The notes under the pieces are model-generated. The model saw nothing but the letters and a program-made list of their open reading frames with translations. It searched no databases and was not told the origin of the DNA. A DNA stretch of 64,000 bases from CBDCLY01 sp965218715 (GTDB lineage Bacteria > Bacteroidota > Bacteroidia > Flavobacteriales_E > Vicingaceae): contig CBDCLY010000027.1 of the NCBI GenBank assembly GCA_965218715.1, positions 1 through 64,000 on the forward strand. The letters are read 5' to 3'. Below are positions 8,948 to 17,279 of this stretch, piece by piece. The stretch's first letter is position 1; every line of letters starts with the position of its first letter. The position numbers and the translations under genes were made by a program.

Positions 8948-10125
8948 TCTTCTTTTATCTTTTTGGTATAATCAATGGCCTCTTTTAAGGGGACCTTTTT
9001 TCTATTGTTAAAGGCAACAACAAATGGATTCCCAACTATTCCAGAAAGCTCTTTTTGTTTGAGCGTTGCAGAAGAATATGTGCTGTATGGCCCAATTAAC
9101 ATTAATGTAAAGTTCTCGTACTTGAGTTCTTCTATTCCATCTATTTGATGGTATAATACTGCGACAGAATCTGGAATTGACTCTTTAAAAGCTCCTAGTT
9201 GAACATAAAAATCTACCTTGCCTTTTATGCCTGCTCTAACATTTATATTGTTAAAACTAATGAGTTCGTTTGAATACTTTCTTTCATCATTAACATTTAC
9301 GATAAACGCATCTAAATAGCCTTGCTCGTTTAATGACTTTAGCAGTGACTCTGCCTGTGAACGAATAGAGAAGTGTCCAACAACATATCTAATTATTCCT
9401 CTATTGTCAACAAAAACATCTACATTTTTAACTTTACCATAACTGCTAACTGGGCTTGGGTTAAGATTGCTTCCGATTTGCACCCCATATAGCGGCGCAT
9501 TGGTGGTGTAGGTGTGTTCTTGAACTAATAATCCTCTTTGTGCAAAAGCAGCCGAATCAAGCAAAGTGTCTACTTTTATTACTCTTTTGGGTTCGTACCC
9601 TTCTGGCGGAGGCACAGGCTTGTTCCAAAGCTTGTACTTGGCCCCTTCCTCAAAAGGACATTTCTCCATGTTCCTGCTTAACTCATCGATAAAGTAGTCG
9701 TCAATTTTGCCTCTATATTTCATTAATTTATTTAATGCACTATTTGCATTTCCACATTGATCCTTTTGAACATAAGATAAGCCAAGGTAATAATATGCAT
9801 GTATAGGCGATCGACGTTCCTTAAAACTTCCTACTATGTATTCTTCAGAAACCTCTTTTAGTGCTATCCTTAAATGATAAATTGCCTTGTCTTCCTCCCC
9901 TGGAGTTTCAGCATATGCTGCCCCCATTAAAAAATGAATGTTGGAATTGTTAAAGTCCTCACTAAGAATGACCCTTAATGAATGTAAAGCGTCTACTGTA
10001 TTCCTTTGAGCCAATAGGGCCCTAGCCTTGTCAAATTCAAATTCATGGTTTTGATTCTGATCTTCTTGAGCTACAAGTGAAAAGCTAAAAAGTAAAAAAA
10101 AGGAGTATAAAAGCTTGGTTTTCAT
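8944..10125 (-). CDS. Secreted TPR protein with two SPOR-like repeats
   Basis: 393 residues with a signal peptide ending at VAQ (about residue 20). The N-terminal half is helical and TPR-like (HFLMGAAYAE, AYYYLGLSYVQ). The C-terminal half has two SPOR-like modules (LYGVQIGS...VVGHFSIRSQAESLLKSLNEQGY and FYVQLGAF...LIGPYSTYSSATLKQ). SPOR domains bind denuded peptidoglycan glycan strands, so an exported cell-wall-associated role is likely. It is a tandem paralogue of the next gene upstream and is joined at both ends by ATGA overlaps, forming one operon with the SpoIIE phosphatase. The specific function is unknown. Confidence 0.8.
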   Translation of the reverse strand: MKTKLLYSFFLLFSFSLVAQEDQNQNHEFEFDKARALLAQRNTVDALHSLRVILSEDFNNSNIHFLMGAAYAETPGEEDKAIYHLRIALKEVSEEYIVGSFKERRSPIHAYYYLGLSYVQKDQCGNANSALNKLMKYRGKIDDYFIDELSRNMEKCPFEEGAKYKLWNKPVPPPEGYEPKRVIKVDTLLDSAAFAQRGLLVQEHTYTTNAPLYGVQIGSNLNPSPVSSYGKVKNVDVFVDNRGIIRYVVGHFSIRSQAESLLKSLNEQGYLDAFIVNVNDERKYSNELISFNNINVRAGIKGKVDFYVQLGAFKESIPDSVAVLYHQIDGIEELKYENFTLMLIGPYSTYSSATLKQKELSGIVGNPFVVAFNNRKKVPLKEAIDYTKKIKEE

Positions 10126-11363
10126 TTTGTGTTTTTATTAAAGTCCTTGGCTTGCTGTAAACTTATTTTTTTACCATTATTCATGGCTATAACGAACGCA
10201 TCATTTATCCCGGTATCTTTAATTCCTTGAAGATACGCTTTTGACTCTTCATAAGATTTCTGCTTGCCGACAATTAAGTAAGTTATTCCTCTTTCTCTGT
10301 GCTCATTTATTCCTTCAATTTTAAAGTATATTTCAGCTGTTTCAATAGAAATTTCCTCTCTAAATGCACCAACTTGTATGTGGTATGAAATTTCACCACT
10401 AAGACTTGCTCTAATGTTTATGTTGTTCACACTTATTACCTCGTCGGCATATTTTCTCTCGTTGTTCACATTTACAATAAATGCATCTTTGTAGCCCTTC
10501 CCTTTGATTAACTTAAGCAATGATTCCGCCTGAGAATTAATAGAAAAATGCCCTACCACATAACGAATTAAGCCCTTTTTATCCATAAAGGCGTCAACGT
10601 TTTTTAAATCTTTAAACCGACTAACAGGAACTACTTCTTTAAATGCACCCAATTGCACTCCATAAAGCGGGTAATCAGTGCTGTACTCAATCCTTTTGGT
10701 AAGAATTTTCTTTGGTACTTCGCTTGATCTTTCAATTTGATTTTTTGCACCAATGGATTCTTTCAACCCGTTTTCTTTTTGCTTAGGCAGATTTTTTGAA
10801 AGGATTATTTTAGGTTCTGGCAATAACAATGGTTCGAAATCTGGAAATTGGGGAATGTTGTCTTTTGATGGCATTATTGATTTCCCTTTGCAAGTTTGAA
10901 GCCATCGTTTTGATTCATCTATATAAAAAGGATCTTTATGGGGGTATATTTCCAAAAACTGCTCCCTAGCGAAGTTTGCTTTTTCGCATAATCCATTTTG
11001 AGAATAGGCTAAACTCAAGTAATAATAAACATAAATTGGAACTCGATCCTCTTTAATGCTATTTGGATTGTATTCTAATGAGGCCATGGCTGTTGCCTCC
11101 TTGAGCAATTTAATGCTTTCTGGATTTACAATATTTTCTTCTGCATAACAAACCCCAAGCAAGTATTTTAAATTTGAGTTTTCTGGGAACTGACCATGAA
11201 GATATTGAAGATAGGGTAGCGCTTCTAATATTTCCCTTTTTGACAAGTGTTGTTTTGCCATGTTAAAATTTCCCTGAAAATCAACTTCCTCAGAGCCACT
11301 TACCGCAATGGGAGATAAAAGAAAAAGAAAAAAACTAAAGAAAACTAAACTTGACTTAAACAC
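10122..11363 (-). CDS. Secreted TPR protein with two SPOR-like repeats (paralogue)
   Basis: 413 residues, same architecture as the downstream gene: signal peptide ending at AVSGS, TPR-like helices (FNMAKQHLSKREILEALPYL, YVYYYLSLAYSQ), a linker, and two SPOR-like modules (LYGVQLGAF..., YHIQVGAF...). The two copies share long near-identical stretches in the SPOR region, such as IRYVVGHFSI-SQAESLL and DAFIVNVN-ERKY, which shows a tandem duplication. First gene of the three-gene minus-strand operon. The divergence of the linker between TPR and SPOR parts suggests the two copies have separated in partner or spacing. Confidence 0.8.
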   Translation of the reverse strand: MFKSSLVFFSFFLFLLSPIAVSGSEEVDFQGNFNMAKQHLSKREILEALPYLQYLHGQFPENSNLKYLLGVCYAEENIVNPESIKLLKEATAMASLEYNPNSIKEDRVPIYVYYYLSLAYSQNGLCEKANFAREQFLEIYPHKDPFYIDESKRWLQTCKGKSIMPSKDNIPQFPDFEPLLLPEPKIILSKNLPKQKENGLKESIGAKNQIERSSEVPKKILTKRIEYSTDYPLYGVQLGAFKEVVPVSRFKDLKNVDAFMDKKGLIRYVVGHFSINSQAESLLKLIKGKGYKDAFIVNVNNERKYADEVISVNNINIRASLSGEISYHIQVGAFREEISIETAEIYFKIEGINEHRERGITYLIVGKQKSYEESKAYLQGIKDTGINDAFVIAMNNGKKISLQQAKDFNKNTK

Positions 11364-11439
11364 CTGGCAAAAGTATTTGAATTTGAAAGCCCGAATTCGA
11401 TCTTTGAACTAAGCTATTAACAGTTTAGCTGTGAAAAAC

Positions 11440-11961
11440 CTATTCGATCCTGAGATCAATTATTTTTACTTGACTTCTATCCTTAATTTTAATTTTTCTT
11501 TTTGATAAAAAAGAAAAAACACCACCCAAGCCAACTAGGTATAAAGATGGTCCAATTGCCTTCTCATGGAAATATGGTTTTTCATCATTTATTAATCTAT
11601 TTCCAGAATCTAAACTCAAATAACCAACACCAGCTAAAGCTAGGGTCCCCCCAAAGAGGTCAAGCCAATAGCGGCTTGAACGAACAACGCACTTTATGCT
11701 GTCTAATTTGATTTCATTGTTATTAATAAAGAGGCTCGAATCTTTAATACTTGCAATAATTCCATTGTGAGCAAGCCCATCTTTCGTTATGAGTTCAATT
11801 TCATTCCCTTCATAATATTGAACTCTTTTAATCCTCCCTGACTTATCGATCGCAAATATTTTTTGAGCAGTAGCCTTTTTATGAAACAATAGGAAAGTAA
11901 TAACAAAGATTGTAATGATCCTTGCCAATATGTTTAGATGTTTAATATTGGATACAAACAT
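11440..11961 (-). CDS. Hypothetical secreted or membrane-anchored protein
   Basis: 173 residues, no function recognised. An N-terminal hydrophobic stretch (about residues 9-32, ending KATAQ) is a signal peptide. A small beta-rich part follows (NEIELITKDGLAHNGIIASIKDSSLFINN), with spacing like proteins that carry an Sm/PDZ-like or DUF-type beta barrel, and then a hydrophobic Gly-rich segment (LFGGTLALAGVGYLSL, then GPSLYLVGLGGVFSFLS) that may be one or two TM helices. The start overlaps the end of the aldehyde dehydrogenase gene by 20 bp on the same strand, so it is probably co-transcribed with it. Confidence 0.65.
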   Translation of the reverse strand: MFVSNIKHLNILARIITIFVITFLLFHKKATAQKIFAIDKSGRIKRVQYYEGNEIELITKDGLAHNGIIASIKDSSLFINNNEIKLDSIKCVVRSSRYWLDLFGGTLALAGVGYLSLDSGNRLINDEKPYFHEKAIGPSLYLVGLGGVFSFLSKRKIKIKDRSQVKIIDLRIE

Positions 11962-13384
11962 TTTTAGATTCAGTAAAGAATTTTAAGACCTCAAATCCTC
12001 CTTCTCTGCCGACCCCACTTTGTTTAACCCCTCCAAAAGGCGTTCTTAAATCACGTAAAAGCCATGTATTTACCCAAACAATCCCAGCATGCAAATTATC
12101 TGCAAAATAGTGTGCTCTATTAATGTCTGTAGTCCATATGCTAGATGACAAGCCATAGTTTGTTGAGTTTGCCATCATCAATGCTTCCTCATCCTTTTCA
12201 AATGGCATTATTGTTACCACTGGTCCAAAGATCTCTTCTTGATTTGTCCTGCAATTGTAGTCAAGTCCTGAAATAACAGTAGGGGCAATAAACCATCCAT
12301 TTAGCTCTGGCTTGCTGTGAATAATTTGCCTTCCCCCACATTCGATTTTTCCTCCTTCTTCTTTTGCTATGTCAATGTAGGAAAGCACCTTTTTCATGTG
12401 TTCTTCGCTTACTAGAGCTCCTTGGTCTGTTTTTTCATCTTCAGGGTCTCCAACGACAAGGTTTTTTACTTGTGTTACAAAGTCATTAAGAAACTTATCG
12501 TAAATGGATTTTTCAACAAAAATCCTTGAGCCGCATAAACAAATTTGCCCTTGATTGGCAAATGAAGAGCGAATTGTTGTTTTTAATGCCTTTTCATAAT
12601 TGCAGTCTGCAAAAATGATATTTGGATTTTTTCCTCCTAACTCTAAAGATAATTTTTTAAACATTGGTGCAGCTACTCTAGCGATTTCTTTGCCTGTGCT
12701 GGTTCCTCCGGTGAATGAGATTACTGGAACATCTGGGTGGCTAGTTAATGCACTTCCAACCTCACCACCAAGCCCATGAATAATGTTTAATACTCCTTTT
12801 GGTAAGCCAATCTCTTGACAAACTTTACTTAATAAGTATGCTGTAAAAGGTGTTATTTCAGAGGGTTTTGCAACCACACAGTTTCCTGCCGCGAGCGCAG
12901 GTGCAATTTTCCAAGTAAACAGATACAGAGGAAGATTCCATGGTGAAATACAAGCAACTACTCCAATTGGTTTTCTTAAGGTATAGTTAATCACATTGCC
13001 TTCCATAGGATGCGCTTCAGATTCGAAATGAACTATAGCGCTTGAATAGAACTTAAAATTGAGCGCAGACCGAGGAATGTCAACTTTTTTGGCCAGTTTT
13101 AACGGCTTTCCGTTGTCTTTAGATTCAGCTCTGGCAAACGAATCCAGCTTTTCGGTAATTTTTTCAGAAATCTTTTGCAAAAAACCCGCTCTTTCAACTG
13201 AAGGGGTGTTAGACCATGCTGGAAATGCCTCTTTTGCAGCCTTCACAGCAAGCTCTACATCCACTTTATTTGATCTTGGAATTTTACCATAAACAACTCC
13301 TTTTGCCGGTTCAAAATTGTTGAGGTACTCGCCACTGGAGGGTTCTATTAATTCTCCATTAATATAATTCTTTATTATTTCCAT
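11942..13384 (-). CDS. Aldehyde dehydrogenase, 2-aminomuconic/2-hydroxymuconic semialdehyde type (ALDH8-like)
   Basis: 480 residues, a full-length NAD(P)-dependent ALDH. The active-site signature LELGGKNPN holds the general base Glu (about 250) and NQGQICLCGSR the catalytic Cys (about 284); the Rossmann segment ISFTGGTSTGKEI is present. The C-terminal motif NTWLLRDLRTPFGGVKQSGVGREGG is characteristic of the semialdehyde dehydrogenases of catechol meta-cleavage and kynurenine catabolism, which oxidise 2-aminomuconate or 2-hydroxymuconate semialdehyde. No other kynurenine-pathway gene lies in the window, so the substrate is inference. A terminator-like hairpin lies in its leader. Confidence 0.88.
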   Translation of the reverse strand: MEIIKNYINGELIEPSSGEYLNNFEPAKGVVYGKIPRSNKVDVELAVKAAKEAFPAWSNTPSVERAGFLQKISEKITEKLDSFARAESKDNGKPLKLAKKVDIPRSALNFKFYSSAIVHFESEAHPMEGNVINYTLRKPIGVVACISPWNLPLYLFTWKIAPALAAGNCVVAKPSEITPFTAYLLSKVCQEIGLPKGVLNIIHGLGGEVGSALTSHPDVPVISFTGGTSTGKEIARVAAPMFKKLSLELGGKNPNIIFADCNYEKALKTTIRSSFANQGQICLCGSRIFVEKSIYDKFLNDFVTQVKNLVVGDPEDEKTDQGALVSEEHMKKVLSYIDIAKEEGGKIECGGRQIIHSKPELNGWFIAPTVISGLDYNCRTNQEEIFGPVVTIMPFEKDEEALMMANSTNYGLSSSIWTTDINRAHYFADNLHAGIVWVNTWLLRDLRTPFGGVKQSGVGREGGFEVLKFFTESKNVCIQY

Positions 13385-13410
13385 CTTTAAAAAAAGCTAA
13401 GGTATTGATT

Positions 13411-13441
13411 AAATAAAAACGGCCAGCATTTATTGCTGGCC
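13411..13441 (-). terminator. Terminator-like hairpin in the leader of the aldehyde dehydrogenase gene
   Basis: GGCCAGCA (13421-13428) pairs with TGCTGGCC (13434-13441) around a 5-base loop. On the minus strand the stem is followed by GTTTTTATTT, so it has intrinsic-terminator form in that direction, yet it lies 37 bp before the ALDH start codon. It could be an attenuator or an insulator between the divergent genes. Confidence 0.5.
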
Positions 13442-13536
13442 ATTTCACCCGTAGTTTAACCAAACGATTGTTTAACATTCTTACACTAAGAAATTTGCTT
13501 GATTTAAGCCACAAACATAATTTCGAATTCACCAAC

Positions 13537-13577
13537 TTAGTGTTAAAGGACTCCCAATGAATGTTAATTAGTGTTAA
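13537..13577 (+). promoter_or_regulatory. Candidate operator: TTAGTGTTAA direct repeats upstream of the histidine kinase
   Basis: Perfect 10-bp direct repeats TTAGTGTTAA at 13537-13546 and 13568-13577, 31 bp apart (about three helical turns). The second is also preceded by TGTTAA ten bases before its own TGTTAA. A degenerate inverse copy (CTTACACTAAG) lies near 13480. Phased direct repeats are what OmpR-family regulators bind, so autoregulation by the adjacent pair is a reasonable inference. Confidence 0.4.
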
Positions 13578-13619
13578 GCAAGAAGCGGCTTTGAGATTTT
13601 AATCTAAATTTAGTCTCAT

Positions 13620-15203
13620 ATGAAGCAAAAAAGCCTTGTTTTACTTATAACCATTTCGGCAATAAGCCTTATTTCGCTTGTATTGTTTCAAGGGTATTGG
13701 GTAAAAGCTTCTATTGCTGCCCAACAAAATAGTTTTGATCAACATGTTATGGAAACCCTAAGCCAAGTAATAAGAAAGCTTGAAAAGGAAGAAGCCATAA
13801 CACAAGTAACAAGTAAGCTGTTCAGGGAGAGTGACTTAACCGCAACTTATGGTGCCGATTCCGTTTTAAGTTTAGAGCAGTTTCAGTTAAATGACGCTTT
13901 TAAAGGAAACTCTATTGTAAAAGGAAACTCAAATAACAATAACAAAGATCAACTTCAAATAAACTTTACTCCTGCAAAGGATCTTGATTCTTCCATTTTT
14001 ATCATTCGTAAAACGCAAAAAAGAGTTCTAGGCTCAAATTTGACTTTTAGTCCAACTGAGGATAGTGGTTTAATAAAAAACCAATTAAAAAGAAGAGCCA
14101 CACTCGTTAACGACATCGTAAACGAGCTTGCACTGATAAGTATTAGCAAAGATTTTAATGAGCGTATCGATTATGGTAAGATAGATTCATTATTGGTTCA
14201 AGAGCTAGCTTTAAGTGGAATAAACCTCGATTTTATTTTCGATGTTTTTGATAGCGAGTCTAAAGAATTAAGCTTTGAGCATAATGGGGAATTTGCTTCT
14301 GAATTGCTAGGCTCTCCCTATAAAGTTAGTCTTTTCCCAAATGACTTTTACTTAGAAAGTGACCACTTAATTTTATTTTTCCCTAGTCAGAGCACCTATG
14401 TTTTAAAGGGTGCTTGGAAAGTAGTTTCATTATCGGTAGCCATCTTTCTCATTCTTTCTTTTCTATTGTATTTTAGCATTGCCACCATTTTTAAACAAAA
14501 GAAACTATCTCAAGTAAAAACAGACTTTATTAATAACATGACTCACGAGTTGAAAACTCCGATTTCAACTATTTCTCTTGCCTGTGAGGCACTTCAAGAT
14601 TCTAATATTTCCTTAGACTTTAATAATAGAAACAAATTTGTCGAAATGATTGAGGAAGAAAATTCAAGGCTTTCATTATTGGTAGAAAATGTATTAAAAA
14701 GTGCAGTTTGGGACTCTATAGAACTTGAGCTTAATATTAAAAGAGTAGACCTCCATGAATTGATTGAAGAAATTACAAGCCGTTTTCAACTTCAAATAAA
14801 TGAAAAGAATGGCTCAATAAGCACCAATCTAAATGCTAAAAAATCAATTTTAAATATTGACCCAATTCATATTTCCAACCTTTTGTATAACCTAATTGAC
14901 AACGCCATAAAGTACAGCAAGGAGTCGCCTAGGATTGAAATTGTTACCCAAATCATTGATAACAAGCTCGAGTTAGAAATTAAGGACAATGGCATTGGCA
15001 TTACTCAATCTGACCTAAAAAGAATTTTTGACAAGTTTTATAGAGTGCCAACAGGTAACATTCACGATGTTAAAGGCTTTGGTTTGGGATTAAACTATGT
15101 AAAAAGAATAATTGATCTCCACAATGGGTCAATTGACATAAAAAGTAAAATTGGAAAAGGAACCACTATAAAGATAAAATTAAATACAGATGGAAGAATC
15201 TAA
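13620..15203 (+). CDS. Sensor histidine kinase, RprX-like
   Basis: 527 residues. TM1 is at about residues 7-27, followed by a roughly 240-residue periplasmic sensor region and TM2 at about 268-290. The cytoplasmic kinase has the HisKA box FINNMTHELKTPIS (phospho-acceptor His309), N box NLIDNAIKYS, G1 box DNGIGI and G2 box GFGLGLNYV. The arrangement matches RprX-type kinases of Bacteroidota. The stop overlaps the response regulator start by 14 bp, so the two form a pair. A repeated putative operator lies directly upstream. The signal sensed is unknown. Confidence 0.9.
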   Translation: MKQKSLVLLITISAISLISLVLFQGYWVKASIAAQQNSFDQHVMETLSQVIRKLEKEEAITQVTSKLFRESDLTATYGADSVLSLEQFQLNDAFKGNSIVKGNSNNNNKDQLQINFTPAKDLDSSIFIIRKTQKRVLGSNLTFSPTEDSGLIKNQLKRRATLVNDIVNELALISISKDFNERIDYGKIDSLLVQELALSGINLDFIFDVFDSESKELSFEHNGEFASELLGSPYKVSLFPNDFYLESDHLILFFPSQSTYVLKGAWKVVSLSVAIFLILSFLLYFSIATIFKQKKLSQVKTDFINNMTHELKTPISTISLACEALQDSNISLDFNNRNKFVEMIEEENSRLSLLVENVLKSAVWDSIELELNIKRVDLHELIEEITSRFQLQINEKNGSISTNLNAKKSILNIDPIHISNLLYNLIDNAIKYSKESPRIEIVTQIIDNKLELEIKDNGIGITQSDLKRIFDKFYRVPTGNIHDVKGFGLGLNYVKRIIDLHNGSIDIKSKIGKGTTIKIKLNTDGRI

Positions 15204-15888
15204 AATAAAATTATTGGTTGTTGAGGATGATAAAAACCTTGGAACCATGCTTGTAAATTATCTAAAAATGAAGGGTTTTGAGGTTGTTTTTGCCAATAAT
15301 GGTGAAGAAGGACTAAAGGTCTTTGTCAATCAAAAGTTTGACCTCTGCTTATTGGATGTTATGATGCCAAAAAAAGATGGGTTTAGCCTTGCAAAAGACA
15401 TCCGAAACTTAAAGTCTAAAACACCAATAATTTTCCTCACAGCAAAAAGTTTAGAAGACGATGTAAAGGAGGGCTTTTCAATAGGTGCTGACGACTATAT
15501 CACTAAGCCTTTTAGTATGGATGTCTTGTTAATGAGAATTCAAGCTATATTAAGAAGAGTAAATGAAGGGGAGAGCAAAAAAAGCGCCCAAAGTGAATTT
15601 CAAATTAAACATTTTTCTTTCTTTCCTGAAAAGCGATTAATAGTAAATGGAGAAATGCAGAAAAAGCTTACCTCGAAGGAAAACGAATTATTGAGGTTGC
15701 TATGCATAAATATGGGTGAAATAGTGGATAGAAACGATGCCCTAAAAATGATTTGGGGAGACGATAATTATTTTAATTCTAGAAGCATGGATGTATATGT
15801 AACCAAGCTCAGAAAAATTTTTAAAGCTGAAGAATCTATCCAAATATTGAACAGCCATGGCAAAGGTTTTAAGTTACTAGTAGAATAA
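15190..15888 (+). CDS. OmpR-family response regulator, RprY-like
   Basis: 232 residues. The receiver domain has the acidic pocket VVEDDKN, phospho-acceptor Asp56 in LLDVMMPKKDG and the conserved Lys106 in ITKPF. The C-terminal half (about 135-230) is an OmpR/PhoB winged helix (LTSKENELLRLLCINMGEIVDR, SRSMDVYVTKLRKIF). Start ATG at 15190 is inside the end of the kinase gene, so the pair is translationally coupled. It is the probable cognate partner of the kinase, binding DNA to control stress or envelope genes. Confidence 0.92.
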   Translation: MEESKIKLLVVEDDKNLGTMLVNYLKMKGFEVVFANNGEEGLKVFVNQKFDLCLLDVMMPKKDGFSLAKDIRNLKSKTPIIFLTAKSLEDDVKEGFSIGADDYITKPFSMDVLLMRIQAILRRVNEGESKKSAQSEFQIKHFSFFPEKRLIVNGEMQKKLTSKENELLRLLCINMGEIVDRNDALKMIWGDDNYFNSRSMDVYVTKLRKIFKAEESIQILNSHGKGFKLLVE

Positions 15889-15889
15889 G

Positions 15890-15920
15890 TTTAAAATGCA
15901 TGAGATTATTTTTATATTTG
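15890..15920 (+). promoter_or_regulatory. Candidate promoter of the universal stress protein gene
   Basis: TATATTTG at 15913-15920 matches the TAnnTTTG -7 element exactly. TTTA at 15890-15893, 19 bases upstream, is a weak -33 element. The start codon follows 20 bp downstream. Confidence 0.45.
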
Positions 15921-15939
15921 ATAGATAACAATCCTATGC

Positions 15940-16764
15940 ATGCAACATATTCTATTCCCAACAGATTTTTCTGATAATGCTGACCATGCGCTGCCATTTG
16001 CTTTAGAAATGGCAAAAACTTTTAATGCAGAGATAACCCTATTCAATTCCTACAAATTACCCTATTCGAAATCCAACCTTTTGGTTTCTATGATTGACAG
16101 GATGAAGGAAGATTCGGAAAAAAGTCTTTTAGCCTTAAAAGAGAAAATCCTTGAAGAGGCCAACTTCAAGTCCCTAAAAATAAATACTGATTCTCGCTCA
16201 GGTGGTTTTGTTTCATTGATTCCCAAAATTGCCCTATCCCTAAATGCTGATTTAATTGTAATGGGAACAAAGGGGGCAAGTGGCTTGAAGGAAATCGTCA
16301 TTGGAAGTAATACATTAGAGGTTATTCAGGCTACAAGGTGCCCAGTTTTAGCAATACCTGAAAATGCGGTTTTGCAACCAATTAAAAAAATTGCATTAGC
16401 CACCGACTTTAGGCCCATAAAGAACCCAGAGCAATTTGCCCCGCTTTTTGATGTTGCAAGACGACTAAATATTCCTATTGAATTTGTAAATGTTTTAAGA
16501 AAAGAAGACGAACAAGCGGCCGAATCAAAGGCTCAACAAGCTATCGCTTTAGAAAAAATGGCTCATGGGATTAAAACTTCGATTTTTTTTGTCAGCAACG
16601 ACGATATTATTGATGGGATAGATGAGTACATGAGCAATATGAAGCCAGGGCTTTTTGCATTGCTATCTCGAAAACACACCTTATTCGAGCGAATATTTCA
16701 AAAGTCGATTACAAACAAGCTTTCTTTTAGAACGGAAATCCCCTTAATAGTAATTGACGAATAA
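15940..16764 (+). CDS. Universal stress protein with two UspA domains
   Basis: 274 residues. The first UspA domain (1-142) has the start MQHILFPTDFSDNADHALPFA and the ATP-binding style motif MGTKGASGLKEIVIGSNTLEVI with CPVLAIP. The second (about 148-274) starts KKIALATDFRP and is more degenerate, ending IPLIVIDE. Tandem Usp proteins are common in Bacteroidota and bind ATP or help survival under stress. It follows the RprXY-like pair by 51 bp but has its own promoter candidate. The exact role is unknown. Confidence 0.9.
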   Translation: MQHILFPTDFSDNADHALPFALEMAKTFNAEITLFNSYKLPYSKSNLLVSMIDRMKEDSEKSLLALKEKILEEANFKSLKINTDSRSGGFVSLIPKIALSLNADLIVMGTKGASGLKEIVIGSNTLEVIQATRCPVLAIPENAVLQPIKKIALATDFRPIKNPEQFAPLFDVARRLNIPIEFVNVLRKEDEQAAESKAQQAIALEKMAHGIKTSIFFVSNDDIIDGIDEYMSNMKPGLFALLSRKHTLFERIFQKSITNKLSFRTEIPLIVIDE

Positions 16765-16781
16765 ACTGGCATGGTTTTTAG

Positions 16782-16789
16782 TAACTTTG
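16782..16789 (+). promoter_or_regulatory. Candidate -7 element for the basic lipoprotein gene
   Basis: TAACTTTG fits TAnnTTTG exactly. No good -33 element is visible at the usual distance. Transcription would start a few bases later, leaving a leader of under 20 bases before the ATG at 16805. Confidence 0.35.
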
Positions 16790-16804
16790 CCCCCTAACAT
16801 TATT

Positions 16805-17201
16805 ATGTGGCTTGGGAAGGTCCTTCTTTTATCTTCTGTTAATACTTATTACGCTAAGCAGCTGTTCGTCTAATAACGCGCAGGCCTTTGGGAGAAGATT
16901 GGGTTCAAAGGGAAACTCTGCACCAAGCGGGAAGTACAGAAATTCAACCATGTTTAGTAGAGTGAATCCCTTTCAGGGACGAGCAAAAGCGAACTTGGCC
17001 AAACACAAAAAAAGAAAAGCGAGAGCTTTTAAGAAAAGTAGAAAACAAAAAGGAAAATATAGAATTGGTAAAAAGCCAGGAAGAACTTTTAACATGAAAC
17101 GAACAATGTCAAGAGGAAGGTTAAAAAGTTCTGGCAGCAGATCAGCTGGTGGTGGCGGTAGGAAAGCCAATAAAAACTTATTTAATACAAGAAAAAAATA
17201 G
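16805..17201 (+). CDS. Small, very basic lipoprotein of unknown function
   Basis: The uninterrupted reading starts at a TTG (16812) and gives 129 residues: a lipoprotein signal with lipobox LSSC (about Cys18), then a strongly basic Lys/Arg/Gly/Ser-rich tail with no acidic partner and no known domain. An ATG at 16805 is out of frame by one base; dropping one base from GGGAAGG (16814-16820) would fuse it to give MWLGRSFFYLL... and 131 residues, in keeping with the +1 errors elsewhere, so I give the wider span. The mature protein looks able to bind nucleic acid, LPS or other anions, but this is only inferred from charge. Confidence 0.55.
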
Positions 17202-17279
17202 TGATATTTATTTTGAAAAGCCGTCCTTGGATACCTAGTTCAATTTTTATTACTTTTATACGATAGATTGCTAAGCATA

